Shown: positions 23,294 to 36,299 of the stretch, piece after piece
How the letters are laid out: each line of letters starts with the position of its first letter
How positions within the stretch are numbered: the stretch's first letter is position 1
Assembly: GCA_965153455.1 (NCBI GenBank)
Contig: OZ234498.1
Location: 1,116,001 to 1,180,000, forward strand
From: Sphagnum compactum
Taxonomy: Eukaryota; Bryophyta; Sphagnopsida; Sphagnales
Direction: 5' to 3'
Length of the DNA stretch: 64,000 bases
Notes under the pieces: model-generated
The model's database searches: none
Seen by the model: only the letters and a program-made list of their open reading frames with translations
Told to the model about the DNA's origin: nothing
Made by a program: the position numbers and the translations under genes

Positions 23294-25389
23294 CACTACA
23301 AGAAATCACGGCTTTTTTGACCAGGAATTTCAATAAAAAAACCCCCCATATTGTTTTTTTGCCCCCATGTCCAACTTGACCAAAGTGCCATTTTGGACAA
23401 GTTGATTTGGACCCAACCTTTTTGACTAAGTCTTTTTGGTTGGTTTTTTTTACCATGTTTTTTTTACTAAACCACCGTGACAATAATATAATTTGGGTAA
23501 TGACCAAAAGTATACATTTTTAAAATTATTTTTATTTAAAATTAATATAAAAATATTAATTAATTAATTAACTACCCTACCTACCTACCCAATTAAGAAA
23601 ATTAACAATTAATGCCAAAAAATTATTTATTTATTTAACTACCAACTCTATGTCCTAGGCCTAGGCTAGGCCATGACCTAGCTTAGCCACCTAGGCTAAA
23701 CCAAGCCCCCTAGGTTAGGCCAAGTAGCTTAAGCTAGGTGGTTTAGTAGCTTTTGCAACCTAGGCTATCTAATTAGGTCACCTAAGTAGCCAAGGTAGCT
23801 TAGGTTGCAAATGTGGGGATTTGAATTCCTCACCTCCACATTTAAGAATCAAGTCCTTAACCATTGCACCACCACCCCCATAAGGTGATTTTCTTGGACA
23901 ACATATTCGTAATGAACATGATTTTGGATCAACATATTGTAATCAACTTTCATGAATTTTTTTTCACCATGCATATTGTATTAAATGAACTTGAATTTTT
24001 TTACACTACTTACATAAATAGGTAGGTTGTAGGTAGGGTAGTTTAAATAGATAGGAGGTACCTATTAATAAATGCATGTACCTAGGTAACATGTAGGTTA
24101 TAGTTTATTAGGCCTTATAGGTACCTATTAGGTCTATGTTTATACCTACTTAGTAAGCTATTTATGCCTATGTTATTTAGTAGGCTATGTAAGTACTTAC
24201 TAACCTATCAATAAACTTAACCTAGGCATACTAGGTAGGTAGCCTAGCCCATTAAATAGGTTTAAGTTTAAGTACTTATCTAATAAGCAAAGCTACCTAC
24301 CTAGTAGGCCTAGGTGGTTTAGGTTAGGTTAGTTACCATGTAGGCCTAAATGGCCTAAGCTAGGTTACATACCTAATAGGCTTAAGTGGCTTAGGTTAGG
24401 CTACCTATAAGTAATTAATAAAAATAATTAAAAATGATTGATGAAATACTTTAAATTATAAATAAATAAATATATCAATGATTAATAATTGATTATTTGC
24501 TAGGAATTACTAAATATTATATATTAAATAATGATTATTTACTATTAATTAATAATGATTGAATATAAATGGCTGATTATTGAATACTGTTTATGAAACA
24601 TTAAATAATAGTAATTTACTATTAATTAATGATTATTGGATATTTAATAATATTTAAATAATTATCGATTAATATATAACAATTATTAGCTTAAAAATTA
24701 GTTTAAAATAATCAATTATCAATAATAATTTATAATTATACATTGACTACTATTAAATTGATAATTCAATAATAATAATTAATCAATTAACAAGTTGATG
24801 GATAAATTATTATTGGTTATAAATTGACATTTATTTGATGACTAATTAATTATATACAATATCAATCATAAATTATTGAGTATTAATTATCAATTATTAA
24901 ATAATAACTAATTAATGTACTAAGCTTAAGTACTTACATGTGCTTAAAAGTAGCATGTAAGTAGCCTATTAAACTTTATAAGTAACTACTAAGGATAATA
25001 TGCCTAACTTAAGGCCTACTAGCTATGAACTTAAGTATGATATGTATTTTATGCAACATAAACTTGTAGGTTAAATAACCAAATTAGTATGGTTGATTGA
25101 CTAAATGTCAAATCCTAATAGCCAATTTGATTAATTGTAAATCACAATGACCATTAAGTATGGTCAATTTGACTAAACCTTGGTCATTTTGATGGACCTT
25201 TGGTCTTTTCGATTAGATGTTTGGTTTGTCACATGGTCAAAAAGGTCACTTTAGTTAAATGCTTCAATCAAAATGAACTTGTGTATTTCATCTCCCGAGT
25301 GGTCTTTAGTCAAAACGACCATCCCCTTTGATCAATGTGAACATTTCAATCAAGTTGGACCTTCTAAAAAGTCACATTTTCTTATAATG
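23294..25389. mobile_element. Non-autonomous CACTA (EnSpm-type) transposon
   Basis: The left end is CACTACAAGAAA, the canonical plant CACTA terminus. The right end, read on the other strand, is CATTATAAGAAA, which differs only by two C-to-T changes. Both ends are flanked by the 3-bp target duplication ATT (23291-23293 and 25390-25392), the size expected for CACTA. Subterminal regions carry many copies of gaccaaa/ttggtc words in both orientations. The 2.1-kb interior has no transposase; it consists of 'ctaggcta/taggtagg' simple repeats (23.6-24.4 kb) and a very AT-rich core (24.4-24.9 kb). Confidence 0.85.
23811..23885 (-). repeat. tRNA-like (SINE head-like) sequence
   Basis: On the minus strand the stretch begins gggggtggtggtgcaatgg and contains an A-box-like word (tggtgcaatggttaagg) and, about 35 nt later, a B-box-like word (ggaattcaaatccc). 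This spacing and order are those of a tRNA-type internal Pol III promoter. The pairing needed for a functional tRNA is not evident, so a tRNA-derived SINE remnant inside the CACTA element is more likely than a tRNA gene. Confidence 0.4.
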
Positions 25390-25392
25390 ATT

Positions 25393-28380
25393 CCATGGCT
25401 TCATGGTGGATGCAATTCAAGCAAATTGGTTGGTTGTAAGGTAGGTGCACGGTGGAAATGGAAATCTCCCCATGGAGAACCAAAAATAAACTTGTAAGTT
25501 CCACTAGTCAAATACTTTGTATAAACACACTAAGAAACAAGTGATTTTAGGGTTGAAGCAATGCATTATGATATGTCACAATGCCAAAAGCTAACTGCAA
25601 ATACTTTATGATAAAGGAATAATGCTTGAACTTTGGAACTTTATGCCAATTCAAAACCCTCCAATGGATTATTGGTGGGACGATGGCACTTCAGGTATAG
25701 GAAATGGGGACAATGAATGCAAGAGGAGCTAAACCTTTTAGTAGAAGTTCCCATACCCACGGCAAACTTGAACAAGGTCATGCATGTGGTTTGGTGGCTT
25801 TTTGCTAGCAATGGGAAAAAGGTTAAGGTAGATCTATATTTTGCCAAAGTCCATGACATGATACGATTTTTATCCCATTCCAATTTGGTTGATATGTTTA
25901 TAAAAGGGTTACATATTGGATCAAGGCCCACTACAATGGAGCTTCTTTCCAAGGTCCAAAAGTTCAAAAGTCCAACTAAATTTGCCTAAGTTATTTGAAG
26001 ATTAGTTGTCGAAATAGAATGGCATAGCAAGGGAATGGGGCTAAAAGGAGATGTTTAGACCAACATTGTGAAGTGCATGGTACCAATGGCAAGTTTGTGG
26101 CAATGTGACAAAGATGTTGTTATTCAAGAGTTTCCTCAAAAGTGCCAACCTCTTCAAGGCCCTCCTCTTCCACATCCTCCAATGTCAAATTTTGCTATTT
26201 CCATCCCAAGCAACCAATCTCGCAAGCTCATTTTTTGTATATGGAGAAAGTTCAAGCATAATGCCAAGTGCAATACGTGTTGACTTTCGCTACAACCCCA
26301 TTGTAGCTATTGTCACAAGCTCATCATTCACATATAGAGGGAGTTAAATGGGGATTGACTTTGGACCCTCTTCCAATTACAGTTCAACCCATCCATGTGC
26401 CGCTTGCTCCTAGTCGTGGCATCACACAAGACAACAAGCCAATTGTGTATACCAAAATGGAGAAAAAAAGAAGCAATTCTAGATAATATAGGACCAACAA
26501 GCAATTTAATGCATGTTGCCCTACACTTCAAAACACAACCAATATTGCTTGCAGTGCTTTAATTCACATTCTAGGGAATGGAAAAGGGACACCATGTCCA
26601 TCATTTTGGGGTCATCACCAACCAAGTAATTTAACCCAACTAGAGTTCAAGAAATGGTTCCTTGGTTGTGCAAACAAGTCAGGTTGTGTTGGTGGTACTC
26701 TTCCAAAAAGGTTGTGCAAAATGCCAACAATTTGTATTGTTTGGCCTATGAAGGATGGTGTCAATTTCACCCAAGTGGAGGTTGATGCTCTAGTGATGGG
26801 TGGCTTTCACCTTGTTCCAAAACACAACATTCCATTGATGCACACTCTACGTGCATGTGGATCATGGCTTGATTGTGTGGAACTTTGTGTCATAAGGGCT
26901 CATTCTATTGAACACAATGGAATTTCAGTTCATCGTTCTAAATGTGGGCGAATAATCAGACTCATGTTGGATCCAGGTTAGATATGAATGTGTCTGTGTT
27001 GGGGTACGATGATGTGCCAACACCAAGGTTTGGTAGGGTGTACAAGATTAAAAACCTATGATCAACAATAGAGGGTGCAATGTATAGTTTCTCAATTAAG
27101 CAACACCCACAATGCACATGTCCAAATAATGAAGTTAAGAACTCTTCGAGGACAAAAGAATGGGTCCCTTGCAAACATCTTTAGTGAATTTACAATATTG
27201 TTTTGGATACTACAAAATATTGCACTCAGCAACCAACCATTCCTTGGAATGAGGTAATGGTCATGCTAAAAATATGACCCCAAGCCATGATGGGATTTTT
27301 TCCAATGTGGTTAAGCTTCAGAAGATGTTTGGAAATAAAGTTGTGTAAGACTTATGAAGCAAACAAATGTGTCTATGTTTGCACCCTAGTGTGAACCCCA
27401 CCAGTGAGGAAGGAATTCAGCAAATAAAACCTATGCAAGCCCATGTTTCTTACTACCTTGATTTAAGCTGTTGCAACAGTGCAAGAGCCCCTTGCCCCTT
27501 GAACATAATGCAATTGCACAGAGGAATTTTTCAAACCTCAATAAAATTAAATGCCCGAATGTTGCCACTGCACAATAGCCAAAGTCCAGCAAGTACTACC
27601 CAAGGGACATGTGTGAAAACCCCAAAACCAAGGGCCAAAAAAGCCGTCACAGAGCTATTCTGGTGGGCTCTTCGAATGAAAATTGGAACATCAACTTGCA
27701 TTATAAGGGGAAATTAGAAATGATGTATGCTCAAATCAGGTTGAACTTTTGAGAGGTGAAAAAATCTTTGCATATAGATCTTTGCATGGCTAAATGGAGT
27801 GGCTGCCACAACCATGCAATTTAAGCATAACACAACAGATGACATGACAATTACATGTCTGCCACACAGCAATTTGTCAATGTGGAAAAACCTATTGTAC
27901 CCTATGTTTGGCATCTGGGTGCAGGAGCCCATGTGCTAGAACCCAGCACCCCATTTAGGAATCCCCCTTTAGCTGACCAATTATCAACCTTGAGCCAGTC
28001 ATCAAGGTTTGTCATTGGAGTTCTGTGGGTTGCTCAAGTTCCTCTCATGAAACATATGAGATTGACCCCCTACACTCATACTTAACATATGACCTTAATG
28101 TAAGGTCTGAACTCCAGTGCTGATGACCAGATAATCCATACCACCTGGCATACCAACAGATCCGAGCTAGCAACTGGTTAAAACTTTTGACACACACCAT
28201 CCTCACCATGCCAGTCATATATTTTCAACTTTCTCAAAAACCAGCTATCTTCCAAACAAAACACACAGCATACTGAACATAAATAGAACACAGTGGAAAA
28301 CGATGCAAAAGAAAAATTTGAATGCGAGATATTAATCACATATTCTTTTACTTCCTTGGTGCCACATGGGTGACACACAT
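25393..28380. other. Intergenic spacer with possible retroelement debris
   Basis: Apart from the possible copia remnant at 25717-25989, I recognise nothing. Reading frames at 26068-26347, 26712-26981 and 27367-27717 (80-116 codons) look like ordinary random or decayed frames. The last few hundred bases before 28682 are the 3' flank or UTR of the minus-strand GTG gene, because they are also present in its duplicate. Confidence 0.5.
25717..25989 (+). pseudogene. Possible Ty1/copia RNase H C-terminal remnant
   Basis: A 90-codon frame contains VKVDLYFAKVHDMI followed by NLVDMFIKGLHIG and then ELLSKV. In order and spacing this resembles the end of copia polyproteins (HIEIDxHFVRD...QLADIFTKxL...LLSKLGV). 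No integrase, reverse transcriptase core or LTR is visible nearby, so it would be an isolated decayed fragment. The match is by eye only and may be chance. Confidence 0.35.
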
Positions 28381-28681
28381 CATGGATAAAGATTTAAAGG
28401 CCTCAGTTCTTTGCATTAACCATAGCATATTATGCACTTTATACCATCTTACAAAAAAAGAATCATTGGGCTGCTAACAGGTTTGTAAGTTCATTACACC
28501 ATGCAGCAGCTTTGCAGAGTTTTCTGCAGACCTAGGCAGCAATTGGTGGGGGTATTGAAGAGGACTTTCTTCTTGTTCATGTTCAATTTTGAGGACAGAA
28601 AAGCCATAGAGTGCAATATACACAACACTGAGTGATGATGGGACTAGAACTGAGGAGGATTAGGACATGACCTATGAGGAA

Positions 28682-31600
28682 TCAATCGATTGGATGTTTG
28701 TCCACACGCCGTGATGTATAGTGGGCAGATAGAAGCAAAAGTGACAAGAGAGCACTTGCAACAAATATGGCATCGAACCAGCGGTGGTAAAAGTCGAATT
28801 GAATGTCTCCACCCAACACATCTGTGATGACAATTCTGCATATAGAGTCAAAGTACATTGTTATGGTCAAAACCAATACTTAAATTTCAGGGCCATAGAA
28901 TAAATGTGCTACCTAATGACAGGCAAATCAATATAGCCCTTCAACTGGGATAAAAGTCAAGTTGTCCTACATGATAAAAGACTAGTGACCTGGCCACCGT
29001 GCAAACAAGACTTTATCCAAATACAACTTTCCATGGGAATTGAAAATGGGTCTTGCAAACAGAGGGTGCATCAATTTTGATCTGTTGACAAAATCCTGAC
29101 TACTGCAGGGTTTTGGAAAAATGGTTCAATGTTGTGCAGTGTCTATTCTACCACATGCTCTCTTCTGCTATAACAACTCTATCAGAGACCACTCTTCTCA
29201 CCATTAAAATTGAGTGTCCATTTATATATTTCAATACAACTTTTCAATTAACGACTTTGGTCTAGAGTCATCATTGATCACCTGTATTTTGTAGCAAGGC
29301 TTTTCCTGATAAGAAGGATGGATGACACGAAGTACATGCCCATTATCTCAGACAGGAAGAGGACCACATTACTGGACGAGTTGTTGCTATTGCCTGCAGA
29401 CACTGCAAAGAAGAACTGCAAAAGCCAGTTCATGAGGTCATTCATCACTTCAGCGATGGAAGTCATTTTGTTGAAGTCCAAAAGTCCCACTTTCAAAGCA
29501 CAAGGTAAATAGTTCAGGTTGAGATGGCAAACCTTCATAAGATTTGAGAGAAAACCTCGGAGAGAGATTGCGATCAACATGCCAATGAAGAGGAGAGAAA
29601 TATACTGTGCAATATAAGCAACACACAGCAGACAACAAAAGGGAACAAAATGAGATTTACATCACAAGTAACATCAACCAGAGAGAAATGTCAGAGCATC
29701 TGGACAGTGAGGAGTACAATTCATTGGAGTCCCAGAGTTCCAGAATGAGAAGGTGATGTTTAACACCAAAAAATAGTGCTAGGAGTGGTGAAGATCAGGA
29801 CTTCAACCCACAAGAACTACCTAACAGCATTGAACAAGATGAGCCATGACCACAACATATTTTACTGATGAACAGATGGGAAATAAGTGACAAACCTGAG
29901 ACCAAAGTGTGACATTTATGTCAATGTCAAAAAACTGTAGTAACACACTGAGGGTCTGAGTGACAGGGTCAACACTGCTGGTAGAGGACTGCGATCACAA
30001 GCAACACACCAAAGCCCTGAGTCAAACAGCAGACTCTACTAGAAATGATTGAAGCAAATTCTACAGTTACAATTGGAGCAACATCTCAGGATACATGCTT
30101 CTTAGTGATCCAGCACTCAATTGTACAATGTCCCTAATACAATGATGGCTAGGAAGGCTCAAATGATTTCTCTGGTTCAAATCTGACCAGAGACTATGCA
30201 CTTAGTACACCTTGCTGCTTCAGCTTCATACGTTCGACTCTTCACCTTTGTTGAACAAATGAAAAGGCACAATTGAAGTCACAGAATTTGGAGAACACTA
30301 TTTGACTCAAGTGCCTAGGCCTGTGTGATGGTCATAACAGTATATTCCTGGTTGTGAGAAGCATGAGGTTTTTGTTTGAGGTCATGCTGCAATACAGTGT
30401 CATGGCTCTTTAGGGTTCTGACTTGCACAGGTATGCCTGTAACTGTGCATAAACTCAAGTGTCATAACTCAAGCACCCACAGAAGTTACAGCACACCATC
30501 ATGTGCAAAGGGCATACCTCATTGTAAACTTTGTAAACAACACTCTCCAGCGACTGCACAAAAACCCACCAGACTGCTACCTGTGAGAAACTTCAACAAT
30601 GATCATGAAAAGAAAAGATGAACACTGTTGCCTGCCTCCAGTTCCAAGTTATCCATGTCCTTTTTCCTTGGGCATTAACCAATTGAGCTCCAATCTTAGT
30701 GTGACCAGACCAGGCATTGCCTCTACTTGTGGTCAGCCCTGGGCAAAGAGGAGGATACAAGAGCTCTCTTGAGGACCTCAAAGCCTTATAATACTCCAGT
30801 TACTCAATTTTTACTTTAATCTGTACATGTCCCATGGTTCCAGACTAAATTCAGTGTCCAAGGGAGTGTACTGACCTTGTACATCTTGTAAACACAATAC
30901 AGGGAGCATACGTATCCCAGAAAGTTTTTCATGTGTCCCTGCCACGTTCTTGAGAATGCTGCTGCTTCCTTCATTCCCATCCATAAGACAACAAAGGCAT
31001 GAGATCATGAAGCTGGAACTATATAGCTCCTACCAAAAGGCTGTGAAAAAATGATGAAAACTATACTCTTATGCAGTTCAACAAAAGCCAAGCATCACCG
31101 GACCTAGGGTTGAGCACAGGTGGCATACAAAGAGCCAGCATTTTCACATCTCCCATTCAATAAGACTCTTGGCTTTCACAAGAACCTTCATAAGCACTAA
31201 GAACTTTGCACACTTCCACCTAATGTTGACCTGAATAGAAGTGAGAGATGGCCCAATAACAAGGTTAGAGAGATTTTGGATCCAACATTATATCAGCCAG
31301 CAAAAAAGTGACCTTAACACTAAAACAACACAGAAAAGACTTAGGAGCAGTGTGAACTGTGAACAATAGCAACAGTCTTGTGGATGTTCCATGACCTTCA
31401 ATGTCCACAGTGATGACCCATAGCATTCCTACTGACTTTATCAGCTCCCAGCTGTGGCTCAAGGCCAATGCCACATAATCAAGCTATTGAGTTTCTGCCA
31501 CAAGACTGGCAGTAATGATGAGACTCAGCCATAATATGGGCTAGTTCAACCAAACATAAAAGCAATGGAGATTACAAAGGAACCCAACCAAAAATACAAG

Positions 31601-34600
31601 TACTTGTCCACACTTGAGACTTATAAGTTACCTGAATGTGATCGAGAAATGCAACCCCATGTCGAGATTGCAGATCTCAAAATGCAACAGTGAACAGCAG
31701 AAAGAGGAAACCTAACTCCTTAGAAATGGAAATAGGCCAGATTTGAAAAGCCCCACAGAAAATGAATAAGGAACAAAACGAAGAGAAGAAAGGAGGACTT
31801 TGAGACAGGAACTTGAGAGGATAAACCTAAAAGCCTCATCCCTACAAACCAGAAATAAGTATAAGCCCAAAGTGAGGCTCACCTTAGCCTGACGCAGCTC
31901 AATAACCTCCAAGAAAAGCTGCTTTGTTATTTCTTCCAAAGCCTTCACCTCATCTTCCATCACCCGTATCTCTACAAAGATCATGTATCAAGAGAAGTAT
32001 GTCAATTGGAAACACTGAATCACTCAGACATAAAGCAGTCCTTGGTATCCAGCAATATGGAAAATCACAAGAGTGTATGAAAGTACCCTAAAGCTATTGA
32101 GATGATTGAGGACTTCCGCTCTGAAATGAGGGTACTGTTCTTTGTGTGAAGAGATTACCACAACATTTTAAGCATGTCTAAAGAGAAGATATGGAGATCA
32201 GAGGAAAAGCCTTTGCCTGCAGATCATCTCAGTGCTACCTCTGGGAGCCAGGAACATACACTATTAACTGAAGTCAGGCAGATGAAATGATTCTCCTAAC
32301 AATGCTCTACACTTGTTAGGAAAAACAAGCACCTTGTTCCCGCTCATCTTCTTGTGCAGTTCGTACCACTGTTCCCATCCACCGAGTCATAAATGACTTT
32401 GGGTCTCCTTGCTGTGCCCCCACCAAAACCAACAATCATATGTTTACAAGCAACACTTGCACTTACATATCTATGATATTGCAGATAAAACTCCAAGGTG
32501 ACACTTTGAAGATACAACTATTCTAACAGTCCCAAGCAAACCAAAACAAACATGACAAGAATGAGAGTGGTCATAGCCTTGTGAGCAACATTCACAAAAA
32601 CTCAGACCATCAGCTTAATCAAACATTGACAGTGACTAGCTGTCACACTACTCCCCACCGTTGTCATCTGCTCCCAATGGTGGGGGTGATAAGTATATCC
32701 TAATGGACTCAAAAGAGGCAAACACTAATACAAAAATCTGTGTCCTGACTTTTTGTTGCGTTTCTGGAAGCAATGGGAAGATCATTCATTACACTGGCTA
32801 TCACACAAGAGACATAGCTCATAGTCAGTAGTATCCTCATTCAAACTGCAATAGCCTTGTGAGGGTAAGTTTCACTTGAATTTTGATTGCCCTACAACAC
32901 TTGTGCTTTTAGAATATTGAGGTCTTCCATAGCATCAAATAGTTTGACATTCCTCACAAGTGCAAATCAAGAACAAAAATGTGGAGTGCATCAGTACAAT
33001 CCAGTCAAAACCAGAGAGCTCACCTCTTGATACCCTCCAGTCAAACGTTGCAAATCAATCCGTGCCTGATTTATTTTCTTTTTCTTTGCTACCCCCATTT
33101 CCTGTGCATACATTAACCTCCTCTCAAGTGCAGAAATTTCAGATTCATCAATCTCTCTGTTCAACATGCCAATGAACATCTGTAAGCTTACACCTCAGAT
33201 GGAACTCCCTTGTATGCCCTGGACACTGCAGCAATGCCAAGGGTGTAACACTGCTGCCTTATCAACACTTCAGAAGTACTACTCGAATATTCTGTTCAGT
33301 AAATCAAGGCAATTCAGAAACAATTCTCTAGAGCATGACTGAAGTATAAATTGCTGACCACCAGGAAGCAGATAGAGACAAATATGTTGTGATCATAATG
33401 CAATCAAGAACCAGCATCTTCACCTGATAAAAAGTGTAAGATATCCATAGGGCAGATTGACAGCTCCATAGCCAGCCAAGATTGCCATCAAGGAAACCCC
33501 AATGACTCCAACTCTGCTAACAAGTTGGGCCATTGTGAAAAAACCTGAACATCGGAGAGAGATGTTAGTCAGCAGAAGACTTGCATGGCTGTGTTGAATA
33601 CCTGCATGTCTGCATCACAAGACTAGTTCATTTGCCCTGGTACATGTGACCAACTTTAGTTATGACCTATGCATATGATTGTGGAACTGCTCATCTCTTG
33701 CATTGCACGAGCGAATGAAGATCCCATACAAAAAAAAAACAAGGATTGAAGCTGAAGTGAGGTGAAAAGACCTTTGTCAGGGGAAAGCATTGGAAGGTGA
33801 ATCCCCATGCGCCAAAAAGCATAAAGAAAAGCTGAAAGAAACACCACAGCACTCAACATAGCTCTTCTCTGCCGAATCCCTGCAAACCACACCAATGGAA
33901 AATGGGGACACAAGTTAGATGTATCACGATGCCCAGACTTTTCAGGCACGTGTACCTGGAGAATAGCTGACTACAGAAAACATGGTAGGTCTGTCCAACC
34001 ACTAAACAAACCACGTAGCATTAGTTTCCTGGGACATGTTTCTTCCCACACCACTACCACCCCCCTAAGTCACAAAAACACAAATGGCCTCACTTATGCA
34101 TCAGCATCAAGAAAGTTCCTTACAAGTCAACACCAATTCCTCAACATGAAATCAGGAATTTCTCAGTGGTTCTAGGGCTGTGAAATGGCTTAAGCTCACC
34201 ATCATGCAAACAGAGACATTGAAATGCAAAAGAGTGCAGGAATTGAGTGGGGAAAATGATGGAATGACAATCAATGGAGCTGTGGGAAAGTTTATGAAGC
34301 ACACCATTATTGCGCAGCATGAGGTAGCAGTGGTAATAGGGCAATACAAAGACAAGGAGTGTGATGAGACAAAACAAGTCTATCTTCCAGTTTGTCCTGC
34401 GCGCTCTGCCAGTTGTACCATGAGCAACATCAGTATCCCAGTCTCAAATTGTCACTTGTAGACTCCAATCCTTAAGGTAGCAAAATTTTGGGGACAAAGT
34501 TTCTCCAATCCACAAAACAGAGGCACCACTCCTCATGACCAAAAACTTTGAACCACTGTCTCTCTTAGTGTACATACACACCCATCCCTCTTCCTTTCAT

Positions 34601-35034
34601 GCAACTTTGTCCCTTCATCCCTTTGAGCTTCCCTTCAATGTAAATGAACATTGATTGTAGCATTAAACAGCAGATGCAAACATTCATGAATGATTGTAAA
34701 AAAATCAGGATGCAAAGATTGGCATCTAGTTCATAAAATGCTGTGATTTGTTTTCATAAACCCCAATGCCAGATTTCTTGTTTTTGGAACTGCATGCACA
34801 GTTTGGAGGAAATACTTACTGTTCAGATAGAACAGGAAGGATCTCAAATAGCACAAGTTGCAATAGATTGCACGAAAACGCAAATACAGCGCTGAATAGA
34901 ATCTGCACCAGAACGCGTTTCTCCTCGTAGTCTTTGTATAGCTTCTTGTTCAAGAACCACAAGCCTATCCACCCGAGGCCACCAATTGATCCGCTGACCA
35001 ACAGACTTTCATAAATCACCAACCCTATCCCCAT
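28682..35034 (-). CDS. GPR89/GTG (COLD1-type) multi-spanning membrane protein, 13 exons
   Basis: Homolog of Arabidopsis GTG1/GTG2, rice COLD1 and animal GPR89/GPHR. The family is reported as Golgi/ER anion channels and, in plants, as G-protein-related ABA or cold-signalling proteins. Exons, 5' to 3' on the minus strand: 35034-34820, 34405-34305, 33879-33772, 33544-33424, 33156-33024, 32411-32333, 31971-31883, 30968-30876, 30553-30518, 29988-29896, 29604-29533, 29415-29282, 28835-28682. They total 1428 nt, 475 aa, close to the roughly 468 aa of GTG1, and all junctions keep frame with GT-AG. Key blocks: [41 protein letters not shown], the hydrophilic KKKK loop with coiled-coil [35 protein letters not shown], and C-terminal [11 protein letters not shown]...DKHPID. 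Around nine hydrophobic segments are visible. Exon 9 is only 36 nt. The gene appears intact. Confidence 0.95.
32540..32800. repeat. Dispersed repeat fragment in GTG intron 5
   Basis: Words such as 'gacaagaatgagagtggtcat', 'actcagaccatcag' and 'tttctggaagcaatgggaaga' recur in similar order at about 21240-21500 and partly at 20800-20930. This indicates one repeat family inserted at several places, here within the intron between exons 5 and 6. The ends are not defined. Confidence 0.5.
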
Positions 35035-35760
35035 CTCTCTTATTTTTCTGGACCCTTTGCTACTACATCACTTCGTCCGCAGATTGCACCATTTTATCCC
35101 TTCCCCTTGGGTTTCCCTCCCCTTGCCTGCTACAAATGAATGAGAGAGAGAGAGTAGCAACAATATCCCCTGTCGGACACAATGCTGTGTGTTCCCGCTG
35201 TCTGACTGACGACGGGTTAGCTAGCTCCACGGCATCTTCTTCCTCGAGAAGACCTTCATCTCTCATGGCATGGCCATATGACTTGACCTAAACTAAGTTT
35301 CTTCTCCCTCCATCATCCATGCAAAAACCTAAATCTGTCTTACTACGCCTTCTCTCCAACAACAGATTTGATCTTCCAAGGGTTGTAACACCACATCATC
35401 CGCTTCAAAAGCAACAATCTACAAGTGCTTGTTCCCACTCCTCTATGTGCTGATTCTGCTCTAGTTTCAGCTCCTTGTCCTCCTTTTAAATCATATGGGT
35501 CAAAAGGATCATCCCGAGATCAATCACCATCTCCTACCACCGGTACAAATTCCCGGTGCTCACGCATGGAATGAAGAACACAATCTAAGAGGTTCTTCTT
35601 CTCTCTCTCTCGCTCTCTCTCCAGTCTTCAACCTCGTAGGTTCTTCTTTCGGCCCGTAGCTTCACCAGCGCACCAATCTTCAACCTCGTAGGTTCTTCTT
35701 TCGCCCCGTATCTTCACCAGCGCAAGATGGAGAAAAGTGTCCGAAAACCCTAATCAGATG
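35035..35760 (-). promoter_or_regulatory. 5' leader/promoter of the GTG gene
   Basis: Minus-strand upstream region of the GTG start. It holds a 67-codon upstream reading frame (35266-35063) whose stop lies 28 nt before the GTG ATG, plus CT/GA-rich tracts (35138-35155 and 35600-35622). If the transcript starts upstream of 35266, the upstream frame could limit translation. The transcription start cannot be fixed. Confidence 0.35.
35625..35728. repeat. 52-bp tandem duplication
   Basis: Positions 35625-35676 and 35677-35728 are two near-identical copies ('tcttcaacctcgtagg' to 'tcaccagcgca'). The few differences include cggcccgtag/cgccccgtat. It lies in the probable GTG promoter. Confidence 0.8.
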
Positions 35761-36072
35761 AATCACCAAAAATCTCTGGAAATCGATCTGCGACAATAGC
35801 AACAATCATTGCTGCTGTTCCCGGTGCTGCTGCTGACATGCATTGAGATTTGGCGACGCACAGCTAGCTCACTAAAAGTTGCTGTTGCTGCTGCAAGAGC
35901 GAACGAGCGACGGATGGAAGCCATTTCCTTTCTTGGCAGCGGCGAAGAAGACACAGAAGCCGCTGAGAGTCCAGTTCCAACCCCAACGGAAATTCGTGAG
36001 CATAATTGCTCAATTATTGGAGGCCGAAGACGTAGGCAGCCCTAAAGAAAGCCTTTCAAACTCACTTCTAAG

Positions 36073-36256
36073 GACCGGAAATGGACGTTCGGCCTATTTT
36101 TGGGTCATCAAGTCTAGGGCCAGGACTGAAGATGGACATTCGGCCTATAATTTGTGGGTTTGTCAAGTCTAGGCTCAGGACTGAAGATGGGACGATAGGC
36201 CTATTTTGCGCGGGTCATCAATCTGGGCTCGGGACCGAAGATGGACGTCTGGGCAC
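36073..36256. repeat. Tandem repeat, unit about 53 bp, 3.4 copies
   Basis: Units start near 36073, 36124, 36179 and 36232. The consensus begins 'gactgaagatggac', runs through 'cggcctat' and 'gtcatcaagtc' and ends 'aggctcag'. Unit lengths are about 51, 55 and 53 bp. The frame is open across parts of it, but no protein is recognised. Confidence 0.75.
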
Positions 36257-36299
36257 ATGGTTGGCAGTTTCAGTCGCTGCAAGTTTAGGCAGGGGTAAA

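Noticed and set aside
23294-25389. CRISPR-like or tandem array suggested by repeated gaccaaa and taggtagg words
   Set aside because: There are no uniform repeats with unique spacers, the genome is a plant nuclear genome, and the termini identify a CACTA transposon.
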